NCBI GenBank assembly: GCA_029264225.1
Contig: JARICB010000027.1
Coordinates: 1 to 8,563, forward strand
Source: Nocardioides sp.
Lineage (GTDB): Bacteria; Actinomycetota; Actinomycetes; Propionibacteriales; Nocardioidaceae
DNA length: 8,563 nt
Direction of reading: 5' to 3'
Below the pieces are notes generated by a model that saw only the letters and a program-made list of their open reading frames with translations, searched no databases and was not told the origin of the DNA. The position numbers and the translations under genes are program-made. Of the stretch, positions 1 to 5,998 are shown in pieces (position 1 is the stretch's first letter; every line of letters begins with the position of its first letter).

Positions 1-1
1 A

Positions 2-259
2 GGGTTGTTCTTCATCGGGTTGCTCCAGCCGCTTGGTGCGGTGATGCCGCTTGCCGAGGCCCAGAGCAGGCTGGTCGTCGACCTGCTGACCGGGCGGTAC
101 GCCCTGCCCGAGCGGGCGGAGCTGCGCAGCCAGATGATCGCGGACGACCAGGCGTACAAGAAGCGCTTCTACTCCTCCGCCCGGCACACCATGGAGGTCG
201 ACTTCGACCGCTACCTGTGGGAGCTGACCCGAGAGCGAGCTCGGGGGGCGCTCGTGTGA
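2..259 (+). CDS. Flavin-containing monooxygenase, C-terminal fragment
   Basis: This is the last 85 codons of a gene that begins left of the window; the frame is open to the edge, so the TTG at 5 is not a real start. The segment FFIGLLQPLGAVMPLAEAQ, then LLTGRYALP and, near the end, RHTMEVDFDRYL, matches the usual C-terminus of bacterial flavin-containing monooxygenases (class B, FAD and NADPH dependent, oxygenating N, S or ketone substrates). The FAD- and NADPH-binding GxGxxG motifs would lie upstream and cannot be checked, so the substrate is unknown. The gene ends 85 bp from the stop of the convergent terC-like gene. I recognised the family from the conserved FFIGL-QP-G segment; other group B flavin monooxygenases with similar tails are possible. 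Confidence 0.82.
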   Translation, partial: GLFFIGLLQPLGAVMPLAEAQSRLVVDLLTGRYALPERAELRSQMIADDQAYKKRFYSSARHTMEVDFDRYLWELTRERARGALV

Positions 260-344
260 GCAGTCGAGGGGCCTGGGTCACCGGCGCTGGAGCAGGGCTG
301 GGGTGGCCGTTCGCCGAATCTGACGCTACAAGCACTCATACCCC
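260..344. other. Convergent spacer between monooxygenase and terC-like gene
   Basis: This 85-bp spacer separates the two stop codons. I see no strong hairpin, T-tract or small open frame in it, so termination of either gene is not explained by an obvious intrinsic terminator here. Confidence 0.5.
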
Positions 345-1346
345 TCAGACCGCGGCGTCGGTCAACTCCCTGCGCGCTGTGCGTTTCGCCGCGATCAGCG
401 AGGTCGTCACGGTAAGGGCCAAGAGGGCGATGATGACGGCCAGCGAGGTCAGGGTTGGGATCTCCGGCACCCACGGCCACTGCAGGTGGGCCCAGTGGAG
501 GGCCAGTTTGATGCCGATAAAGCCGAGGATCGCCGCCAGTCCGTAGTTGAGGTGCACCAGCTTGGCCAGCGCCCCCTGGAGGACGAAGTACAGAGCGCGA
601 AGCCCGAGCAACGCGAAGGCGTTGGTGGCGAAGACGAGGTAGGGGTCACCGGTGATGCCGTAGACCGCCGGCACCGAGTCGATGGCGAAGACGACGTCGG
701 TGGCCAAGACCGCGATAACGACCAGGGCGAACGGCGTCAGCGCGCGTTTGCTCGCTGTGCCGACCTGCACCCGGGTGATGAGCTTGGAGCCCTCATAGGT
801 CTCGGTCACCGGGATCAGCCGACGAACCAGTCGCACGACCCTCATCTCGGCCACGATGACCTCGTGGTCGCTGTGCTTCATCGCGTCGCGCAGCAGTTTG
901 GCGCCGGTCGCCACCAGTACCAGGCCGAAGATTAGGAACACCCAGTCGAAGGCCGAGAGCGCGGCGGCGCCCAGGGCGATGAAGATGCCGCGCAGCAAGA
1001 GTGCACCGATGATCCCGTAGAGCAGCACCCGCTGCTGGAGGGCAGCAGGCACCGCGAAGGCGGCCAGGAGGAGCATGAAGACGAAGAGGTTGTCAACGCT
1101 GAGGGTCTTCTCCACCAGGTATCCGGTGTAGTACTCCACGCCGCACTCACTGCCGTGTTGCGCCCAGACGTAGACGCCGAAGGCCAGGGGCAAGGCGATG
1201 TAGAACGCGGACCACGCGATCGCCTCGCGCATCGAGACCTCGTGTGGCTTGCGCGTTGCGACGAAGTCCACGGCGAGCAGCACCACGACGGCACCGATGG
1301 TCACCGCCCAGAGGGTGGGCGTGGCGATGGTGTCGATCGTGTCCAT
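345..1346 (-). CDS. TerC family integral membrane protein (probable Mn2+ or metal exporter)
   Basis: The 333-residue protein is strongly hydrophobic with about seven to nine membrane segments. It carries both signature regions of the TerC family: EKTLSVDNLFVF at residues 79-90 and TDVVFAIDSVPA at 216-227, whose acidic residues lie within membrane helices. A polar loop (about 151-200) divides the two halves. TerC proteins were named for tellurite resistance, but many members (Alx/YkoY type) export manganese, possibly to metallate secreted proteins. The manganese-type riboswitch in the leader supports that role here. I chose the ATG at 1346 because GAGGAG lies 5 bases upstream. The frame stays open to about 1529, but those extra codons read through the riboswitch and have no membrane-protein character, so an N-terminally extended annotation would be wrong. 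The gene is transcribed alone, away from the lyase-like gene. Confidence 0.93.
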   Translation of the reverse strand: MDTIDTIATPTLWAVTIGAVVVLLAVDFVATRKPHEVSMREAIAWSAFYIALPLAFGVYVWAQHGSECGVEYYTGYLVEKTLSVDNLFVFMLLLAAFAVPAALQQRVLLYGIIGALLLRGIFIALGAAALSAFDWVFLIFGLVLVATGAKLLRDAMKHSDHEVIVAEMRVVRLVRRLIPVTETYEGSKLITRVQVGTASKRALTPFALVVIAVLATDVVFAIDSVPAVYGITGDPYLVFATNAFALLGLRALYFVLQGALAKLVHLNYGLAAILGFIGIKLALHWAHLQWPWVPEIPTLTSLAVIIALLALTVTTSLIAAKRTARRELTDAAV

Positions 1347-1352
1347 GGGTCT

Positions 1353-1374
1353 CCTCAAGCGCAAGTGCTTGAGG
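1353..1374 (-). promoter_or_regulatory. Ribosome-binding-site hairpin in terC leader
   Basis: On the minus strand the leader reads CCTCAAGC, six loop bases ACTTGC, then GCTTGAGG: a perfect 8-bp stem. The 3' arm contains the GAGG of the Shine-Dalgarno sequence GAGGAG that precedes the ATG at 1346. When this hairpin forms it should block ribosome binding. The 5' arm begins with CCTC, the same bases expected to close the riboswitch aptamer, so the two structures are mutually exclusive. The hairpin is seen directly; its regulatory role is inferred. Confidence 0.75.
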
Positions 1375-1469
1375 TCTCCCTCACCGGCCACACCGTGACC
1401 GGCAACCACCCGAGATGCCTGTCGAGGCAACGTACTGACCGGGATGATCTGAGTGCGGTACTCCCCTCC
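1371..1469 (-). promoter_or_regulatory. yybP-ykoY (Mn2+-sensing) riboswitch aptamer
   Basis: The terC leader on the minus strand shows the conserved pieces of this riboswitch class in order. GGAGGGGAGTA is at 1469-1459. An ACCG/CGGT helix pairs 1459-1456 with 1441-1438, followed by TCAGTACG. A small hairpin TGCCT-GTCG-AGGCA lies at 1416-1429. An 8-bp stem with one G-U pair and a GGT loop spans 1384-1402. The closing segment GGGAGACCTC ends at 1371. GAGG (1468-1465) can pair with CCTC (1374-1371) as the closing helix. The class binds Mn2+ and is commonly found upstream of terC/alx-type genes, which fits the gene behind it. Matching was by eye to the remembered consensus, not by covariance model. 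Confidence 0.85.
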
Positions 1470-1476
1470 GGCGAGA

Positions 1477-1482
1477 ACAGTA
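1477..1482 (-). promoter_or_regulatory. Possible -10 element for terC leader
   Basis: On the minus strand TACTGT fits TANNNT and lies 7 bases before the first base of the riboswitch region (about 1470), so a transcript starting there would begin with the aptamer. No convincing -35 hexamer sits 16-18 bases upstream, so this is tentative. Confidence 0.3.
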
Positions 1483-1594
1483 GCGGGGTGGTCAAGCGCC
1501 TGCGGTGAGGCCAATGGGCTCGGAGCCACCGAACTGTCGGCACTTCCTGAATTGGGACTACAGTTGTGGCCTCAACCAGGTGACGAGGTGTGTC
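1483..1594. other. Divergent promoter region (terC-like / lyase-like)
   Basis: This spacer must hold the start signals of the lyase-like gene on the plus strand and any activator or operator sites of the terC leader on the minus strand. TACAGT at 1559-1564 is a weak plus-strand -10 candidate. It overlaps one arm of a 6-bp inverted repeat, AACTGT (1532-1537) and ACAGTT (1560-1565), which could be half-sites of an operator but is short enough to be chance. Confidence 0.4.
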
Positions 1595-2419
1595 ATGGAC
1601 ACGCATGCCGAGCGGATCGCCGAGTTCCATCGACTGCACTCGGACGGCTGCTTCGTCATGCCCAACCCATGGGATGCGGGGAGCGCGCGGGCGCTGGAGC
1701 AGTTGGGGTTCAAGGCCCTGGCTACGACGAGTGCCGGCCTGGCCTGGACGCGAGGTTGCGCGGACACTGGGGTCTCCCGCGATCAGGTACTCGGCCATCT
1801 TCGCCTCATCGCTGGCGCAGTGACGGTGCCGGTGAATGCTGACTTCGAGGGCGGCTACGCGGTAGCGCCGGCCGACGTAGCGGCGAACGTATCGATGGCC
1901 GTGGACACGGGGATTGCGGGACTCTCAATCGAGGATGCGTCAGGCGAGCAGGCCAAACCGCTCCTCGACTTCGAGCTGGCCGTGCAGCGTGTGGCCGCCG
2001 CGCGAGCAGCCATCGACCAGAGTGGCACGAATGTCATTCTGACCGCGCGCTCGGAGGGCTTCGTGTGTGGCCGTCCTGACATCGACGAGACTGTTCGCCG
2101 ACTCGTTGCCTATGCCGAAGCAGGTGCGGACTGCCTTTACGCGCCTCGGATCACCGAACCCGAGCACGTCTCGGCGATCGTGGCCGCGGTGTCACCGAAA
2201 CCGGTCAACCTGTTGATCAATGCTCCGTTCATCACCGTCGCGGAGGCGGCGCAGTTGGGCGTGCGCCGGATCAGCGTGGGTGGCACGCTGGCACGCACCG
2301 CCTGGGATGGATTCCTGAAGGCCGCTGGAGAGATCGCGACCGCCGGGACGTTCTCGCGTTTCGAGCACCTCCCCAACGTTGACGCTCTCCTCGGCGCTGA
2401 GCGGCGGGAGGCGGTCTGA
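1595..2419 (+). CDS. Isocitrate lyase/PEP mutase superfamily protein
   Basis: The 274-residue protein fits the short, single-domain branch of the PEP mutase/isocitrate lyase TIM-barrel superfamily, Mg2+ enzymes that make or break C-C or P-C bonds next to an enolpyruvate-like centre. Visible landmarks are VMPNPWDAGSA (21-31), ATTSAGLAW (43-51), the metal-site strand VNADFEGGYA (80-89), GLSIEDA (109-115), and LTARSE (149-154). The K-K-C-G-H loop of isocitrate and methylisocitrate lyases is absent: after IED the loop reads ASGEQAKPLLDFE. A classic isocitrate or methylisocitrate lyase is therefore unlikely, and the true substrate is unknown. The start is the ATG with GAGG at 1585-1588, 6 bases upstream; an earlier in-frame GTG at 1505 has no ribosome binding site and would add unrelated residues. 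It is transcribed alone, with a hairpin across its stop. Confidence 0.88.
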   Translation: MDTHAERIAEFHRLHSDGCFVMPNPWDAGSARALEQLGFKALATTSAGLAWTRGCADTGVSRDQVLGHLRLIAGAVTVPVNADFEGGYAVAPADVAANVSMAVDTGIAGLSIEDASGEQAKPLLDFELAVQRVAAARAAIDQSGTNVILTARSEGFVCGRPDIDETVRRLVAYAEAGADCLYAPRITEPEHVSAIVAAVSPKPVNLLINAPFITVAEAAQLGVRRISVGGTLARTAWDGFLKAAGEIATAGTFSRFEHLPNVDALLGAERREAV

Positions 2420-2430
2420 CGAACCGCCTC
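2408..2430 (+). terminator. GC-rich hairpin overlapping the lyase-like stop codon
   Basis: GAGGCGGT (2408-2415) and ACCGCCTC (2423-2430) form a perfect 8-bp stem around a 7-base loop that contains the TGA stop (2417-2419). There is no T-tract behind it. Actinobacterial terminators often lack one, so this is a reasonable but unproven terminator. Confidence 0.5.
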
Positions 2431-2472
2431 TCGAGCGCGACGGAATGCGCTAGGTCACCGTGGCGCCTGGCG

Positions 2473-2517
2473 GTGATGAGGCCTGTCGGCTCACAGGGGC
2501 GACCTGTGGGCCATCAC
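2473..2517. other. Two-tier hairpin in the spacer
   Basis: The inner stem is CACAGG (2492-2497), loop GGCGA, then CCTGTG (2503-2508), perfect over 6 bp. The outer stem pairs GTGATG..GCC (2473-2483, with a two-base bulge) with GGCCATCAC (2509-2517). An 8-base strand on the left side is unpaired. It may be a second termination structure for the upstream gene or a small structured RNA; nothing shows that it is transcribed. Confidence 0.4.
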
Positions 2518-2574
2518 TCCGGTGCCAGGAAGTCGTCTTCGCTCAGGTCTGCCTGCGCAGGGTCCCGTTTCCCC

Positions 2575-2655
2575 CTGGTCCCCCGGTTAACCGGGGGAAT
2601 CGACACTTCTGGGGGGCTGCAACACCCCAGAAGATGACACAAACCTCGAGAAGTC
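2575..2655 (+). repeat. 81-bp structured repeat, copy 1
   Basis: This block matches 5999-6079 at 78 of 81 positions with no gaps and the same orientation. It starts with the 20-bp perfect palindrome TCCCCCGGTTAACCGGGGGA (2579-2598). A hairpin follows with arms CTTCTGGGG (2606-2614) and CCCCAGAAG (2625-2633), 9 bp and perfect in this copy. It ends with CCTCGAGAAGT (2644-2654), which is partly complementary to the same left arm. It lies 155 bp after the lyase-like stop. Its size, internal symmetry and extragenic location resemble REP/BIME-type elements; a bidirectional terminator is the main alternative. It does not look coding: all three differences between copies would change the amino acid in the open frame that crosses them. 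Confidence 0.9.
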
Positions 2656-3062
2656 CACCGGGTCGGCCCTCTCGACTCCCCACGGCTTCACTGCCTGACC
2701 CTCATGGCGTCTCGGAACCACCCCTTGTCGGCCCGGGAGCAGACCGGCTCGGTCGTGGGCCGGAGGTCCGAGCTCGCATCCGTCGAGCGCCTGGGACTAC
2801 ACGCACCCACAGCACTGTCGCCACATCAGATCGACGGCCCCCTCAGCATCGTCGGCCCCACTCCTGGGTCGTCACGCCCCACGAGGGCGTCGCGCGTCCC
2901 TCGATGACACCCGCCCGAGAGCCGGGGGCCAGCACACGTCGTCCAACGAAGCATTGAGTACGTCGACCAACGGCTTCGATGCTCGGCCACTAGCCCCTGA
3001 AGAGGGCCAACTCGTCGCCCCAACCCTGGATGATCGGCACGAGTATCGGCTCCGGTCGAGCG
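2656..3062. other. Spacer with no recognisable gene
   Basis: About 400 bp follow the repeat. Open frames exist on both strands, as expected in high-GC DNA, but none gives a peptide with recognisable family features, a ribosome binding site or hydrophobic segments. The right-hand end may be worn-down upstream sequence of the RibD-like remnant at 3063-3307, but I cannot identify the N-terminal half of that family here. Confidence 0.5.
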
Positions 3063-3307
3063 GTGTCGACGGCGAGAACCAGAATCGAAAGGCGGTTCGA
3101 GCCCGAGGCTGTACGGCGACTCAAGGAAGCGTCCAGCTCGGGGCTGGGGCGTTCCGGCACGGACTGGTCGACGAGTGCGTACTGCTCCTGAGCCCGCTCG
3201 TCGTAGGCGGCGGCAAGCCGGCGCTGCCACAAGGCCTTCGACTCAACCTCGAACCGTTGGATCATGGACGGTTCGGCAACGGCGCGGTCTATATGTGGCG
3301 CGCGGCA
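3063..3307 (+). pseudogene. Remnant of a RibD C-terminal/dihydrofolate-reductase-family protein
   Basis: Two pieces in different frames together recall the C-terminal half of RibD_C-domain reductases (the DHFR-like family, including riboflavin-pathway reductases and many uncharacterised paralogues). The first, from 3063, reads VSTARTRIERRFEPEAVRRLKEAS. About codon 3130 the match moves to the frame beginning near 3125: LGAGAFRHGLVDE, LLLSPLVVGGGKPALP and LEPLDHGRFGNGAVYM, ending near 3307. The usual T-x-GG-x-x-LA segment at the junction is missing, so there is a frameshift with probably a small deletion. The N-terminal half (start and NADPH-binding part) is not recognisable upstream, and no start codon with a ribosome binding site is present. 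The second frame runs on without a natural stop after the family end. I therefore call it a decayed gene. The family assignment rests on eye-recognised motifs. Confidence 0.72.
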
Positions 3308-3381
3308 CCGAAGGCACCCTGTTGCCGAGCGCCTCCTGAAGCTTCGCCTCCGTCTGCACCGTCTGGCCTGGCGCGGGCGGG

Positions 3382-3963
3382 TCAGCAGCCTCCGTGCAGT
3401 CCGTCCCTAGGAGCCCAGTCACGGTCGATGAAGATGAAACTAACCCGGTCGGTGGGGCGCGGCTGCCGGCTCTCGGGGGTGTTGAGCCCAAAGATCAGCC
3501 AGTCTCGTCCGCGTCGCAGGGCTTGGATCCACAGACGTCCGCCGTCGCCGTCAACGCGCCTGGCCGGACGCAGGCTCCGGTGTCCAGCACGCATTTCGGC
3601 CACGGTCGATCGCACGCCGACGCCGGCCTTGGTACGTGCCACCGACCGAGCCTTGATGAAGATGTTGTCGATGCTGTCGTCATTCTTCCACCCGACGAAC
3701 AGGACGGAGGCGAACGTGTCGACCACCTGCGCGGGATAGCCGCAGGGTTCTTTCGGGTTGTCGGCAAGGTACCCGCTGTCAACGGCTTCCTCCGCGCTGT
3801 TCCCGAGCTTGAGTGTGTCCAACCGGTGAGGAGTGAGGATGGGCGGCGCTGCGCGTTCGGCGATGGCCGCGGCCGCATCATCTGCCAGCGCGGACGGCTG
3901 GAATGCACTCGCCAGCAGGAGCGCGAGGACCGATGCTGAACTCGTACGGCGGATGGAGGACAT
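3382..3963 (-). CDS. Secreted protein of unknown function with two cysteines
   Basis: The 193-residue product starts with a typical Sec signal peptide: basic MSSIRR, the hydrophobic stretch ASVLALLLASAF, and a likely cut after SALA (about residue 27). The mature part has LDTLKLGNSAEEAVDSGYL (48-66) and RTKAGVGVRSTVAEMR (110-125), which resemble uncharacterised actinobacterial secreted proteins with a motif like GVGxGSTxxxxR. I know no function for these. The mature chain has exactly two cysteines, Cys74 (EPCGYP) and the last residue Cys193, so a disulfide tying down the C-terminus is plausible. No lipobox is present. The ATG at 3963 is chosen because the signal peptide begins there; the frame is open to 4212 upstream. 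GGGAG lies about 14 bases upstream, too far to be a strong ribosome binding site, so the start is somewhat uncertain. Confidence 0.72.
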   Translation of the reverse strand: MSSIRRTSSASVLALLLASAFQPSALADDAAAAIAERAAPPILTPHRLDTLKLGNSAEEAVDSGYLADNPKEPCGYPAQVVDTFASVLFVGWKNDDSIDNIFIKARSVARTKAGVGVRSTVAEMRAGHRSLRPARRVDGDGGRLWIQALRRGRDWLIFGLNTPESRQPRPTDRVSFIFIDRDWAPRDGLHGGC

Positions 3964-4299
3964 GTGGTGATGATCGACTCCCGGATCTGGCATGTCAACG
4001 ACTCGCCGTCGCGGTGTGCCCATGCGTAGCATCGGTCCCTTCGGCACCGTGCCGTGGAACCGATGCTGCGGCGTAAACCCGATCCCACCCGCCATCGACC
4101 GAGCACGAAGCGGTTGGGCGACCAAGAAGCAGGCGAGGCCAACGAACGCCCAGCAGCAGCACGATCCCCAGACCAAGGAGACTCCGACGCTCTGGAGGGA
4201 GGAGCGCTGCACGGTGCGATGGAGGAGCCCGACCGACGCTGATCAACGCGGAGGGACTGCCTGCGGTGTCGCGCCTCCAACGATATTGTCTGACCCACC
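3964..4299. other. Divergent spacer, possible small membrane-protein remnant (-)
   Basis: This 336-bp region separates the secreted-protein gene (-) from the UbiB-like gene (+). On the minus strand one frame from ATG 4246 gives RSLLGLGIVLLLG. Shifting by one base near 4147 continues it as FVGLACFLVAQPLRARSMAG, together a plausible membrane helix with a basic end. Unshifted, neither frame gives as convincing a helix. This could be a small membrane-protein gene broken by a one-base change, or chance. The second frame then runs without a stop into the secreted-protein gene, which argues against a simple two-gene arrangement. No other feature is seen apart from the promoter candidate at 4284. Confidence 0.3.
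4284..4289 (+). promoter_or_regulatory. Possible -10 element immediately before the UbiB-like gene
   Basis: TATTGT matches TANNNT and ends 10 bases before the ATG at 4300. Transcription starting 7-11 bases downstream would give a leader of at most about 3 bases, or none. There is no purine-rich ribosome binding site before the ATG, which fits a leaderless mRNA. No clear -35 hexamer is seen. Confidence 0.4.
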
Positions 4300-5961
4300 A
4301 TGAAGATGAAGATCGACTCTGCGCACGTCAAGCGCTACAGCCAGATCGCCCGACTCCTCCTGAAGCACGGCGGCTCAGACATTCTGCGCTCAACCGGCTT
4401 GGACGCCACTCTCGATGAGTTGACCGTCGACGATGATCCTCAGGCGAGCGCCCTGGCCGACGATCTCGAGGCAATGGGGCCGACCTTCGTCAAGTTGGGT
4501 CAGCTGCTTTCTACCCGGGTCGACCTGCTCCAGCCTGCCTACATCACTGAGTTGGCACGCCTGCAGGACGACGTCGCCCCCTTCTCCTTCGCGCAGGTCG
4601 AGGAGATCATCACCGAGGAACTGCAGGTGCGGTTGTCGCGCCTCTTCACCACGTTCGAATCCACCCCGCTCGCCGCCGCGTCGCTCGGCCAGGTCCACCG
4701 GGCCACCTTGCGTGATGGGCGCGAGGTAGTGGTGAAGGTGCAAAGGCCGGGCATCCGCGAGCAGGTGCGCACCGACATGGAGGTTCTCGCCGGTCTGGCC
4801 AGTTTCCTCGATCAGCACACCGACGTCGGTCGACGCTATGGCTTCGTCCAACTGCTCGAGGAGTTCCGCAAGGCTCTCGTCGACGAACTGGACTACCGCC
4901 GCGAAGGCGACAACCTGTCGCTGATGCGTGGCTTGGTCGCCGACCAGGACCTCATCGTCGTACCCCAGCCCTATCCGGACCTGACCACCGGCAAGGTGCT
5001 CACGATGGAGTTCGTGGCCGGCAGCAAGGTCACCGACATCGGCCCATTGGCGCGCCTGGATCTCGACGGCGCTCCGCTGGCCGACCAACTCTTCAAGTCC
5101 TACCTCGACCAAGTGCTCGTGGCAGGGGTCTTCCACGCCGATCCCCACCCTGGCAACGTTCTCCTCACCCCGGACGGCCGGTTGGTGCTGCTCGACATCG
5201 GCATGATCGCCAGGCTGGCACCGGCTGTGCGCGACAAGCTGATCAAGCTCTTCCTGGCACTGGCCGATGCCCGGCCAGAAGAGGTGACGCGGCTGGCGAT
5301 CACCATGGGCGAGAAGTTGGACGACTTCGACGAGGCGATGTTCGCTCGCGCAGTGGCCGACCTGGTGGGCAGATCCGCCGACGCCTCGCTCTCCGACCTC
5401 GACATCGGTGCGCTGGTCCTGCAGCTCACTCGACAGGCGGGCCAGGCGGGGCTCCGGATGGATCCCGAACTGGCGATGCTCGGCAAGACGCTGCTCAACC
5501 TCGACCAGGTCGCTGCCACGTTGGACCCAGACTTCGAACCTCGCGCGGCACTCCAGCGCCACCTGCGTGACCTGATGAGTTCCTCGATGCGGACCACCCC
5601 GGCCGCCATGATGGCCTCGGTACTGGAGGCCAAGGAGTTCGTCGAGGAGCTTCCCGGCCGGGTCAACCGCGCCTTCGACGCGATCGGCCAGGGCAACTTC
5701 GAGCTTCGCGTCAACGCCTTCGACGAAGACGAATTCCTTCGTGGGCTACACAAGCTCGCCAATGTGCTCGCCGCCGCGCTCGTGCTGGCGGCGATGATCC
5801 TGGCCTCGGCCCTCATGGCACAGCCGGCGGGCGACGGCGCCTCGGCGCAGAACAACGTGGCGCTCGTGGTATTCATCGTCGCGGTGGTGCTCTCCTTGGT
5901 CATGCTGGCTCGCATCGGGCTCAGCAGCCGGCACGTGCGCGCTGAGCGCCGGCGCACCTAA
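4300..5961 (+). CDS. UbiB/ABC1 (AarF) family atypical kinase-like protein
   Basis: The 553-residue protein has the full set of UbiB/ABC1/ADCK marks. These are the KxGQ motif FVKLGQLLSTR (63-73), the alanine-rich nucleotide loop LAAASLGQVHRA (124-135), the core lysine in VVVKVQRPGI (143-152, Lys146), ELDYRREGDN (196-205), the catalytic-loop motif HADPHPGN (279-286), and the metal-site DIG (299-301). Two hydrophobic segments close the protein (about 486-507 and 518-538), anchoring it to the membrane as is usual for the family. These proteins are ATP-binding atypical kinases or ATPases that support quinone and lipid metabolism. Many actinobacteria use menaquinone, so the exact partner is unknown and I give no ubiB symbol. 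All key residues are intact. The start at 4300 precedes the family's usual N-terminal helix; an ATG two codons later cannot be excluded. Confidence 0.95.
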   Translation: MKMKIDSAHVKRYSQIARLLLKHGGSDILRSTGLDATLDELTVDDDPQASALADDLEAMGPTFVKLGQLLSTRVDLLQPAYITELARLQDDVAPFSFAQVEEIITEELQVRLSRLFTTFESTPLAAASLGQVHRATLRDGREVVVKVQRPGIREQVRTDMEVLAGLASFLDQHTDVGRRYGFVQLLEEFRKALVDELDYRREGDNLSLMRGLVADQDLIVVPQPYPDLTTGKVLTMEFVAGSKVTDIGPLARLDLDGAPLADQLFKSYLDQVLVAGVFHADPHPGNVLLTPDGRLVLLDIGMIARLAPAVRDKLIKLFLALADARPEEVTRLAITMGEKLDDFDEAMFARAVADLVGRSADASLSDLDIGALVLQLTRQAGQAGLRMDPELAMLGKTLLNLDQVAATLDPDFEPRAALQRHLRDLMSSSMRTTPAAMMASVLEAKEFVEELPGRVNRAFDAIGQGNFELRVNAFDEDEFLRGLHKLANVLAAALVLAAMILASALMAQPAGDGASAQNNVALVVFIVAVVLSLVMLARIGLSSRHVRAERRRT

Positions 5962-5998
5962 GGCTCCCGGGGCTCGGACGGTGCTCAGGGGGTGGGCG

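Noticed and set aside
1505..1594. Extended N-terminus for the lyase-like protein from GTG 1505.
   Set aside because: No ribosome binding site there, while GAGG precedes ATG 1595 at good spacing; the extra residues do not resemble the family.
2579..2598. The 20-bp palindrome as a restriction-system or phage attachment site.
   Set aside because: No integrase, methylase or nuclease gene is nearby, and a second copy in the same type of spacer fits a repeat family better.
2460..2957. A 165-codon plus-strand frame crossing repeat copy 1, with a similar frame crossing copy 2 at 5992-6291, which might look like a conserved small protein.
   Set aside because: The similarity is confined to the 81-bp repeat. 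All three differences change the amino acid, and the shared block is explained by DNA or RNA structure.
3426..3442. GATGAAGATGAAAC resembles the start of the UbiB-like gene (ATGAAGATGAAGATC), hinting at a duplicated gene start.
   Set aside because: It is the antisense of the secreted protein's SFIFIDRD codons, and similarity ends after about a dozen bases.
3964..4212. Longer N-terminus for the secreted protein from GTG 4212.
   Set aside because: It would bury a classic signal peptide (starting at 3963) about 83 residues into the protein.
4390..5562. A 390-codon open frame antisense to the UbiB-like gene.
   Set aside because: It lies wholly within a gene with all family motifs, has no recognisable domain, and long antisense frames are normal in high-GC DNA.
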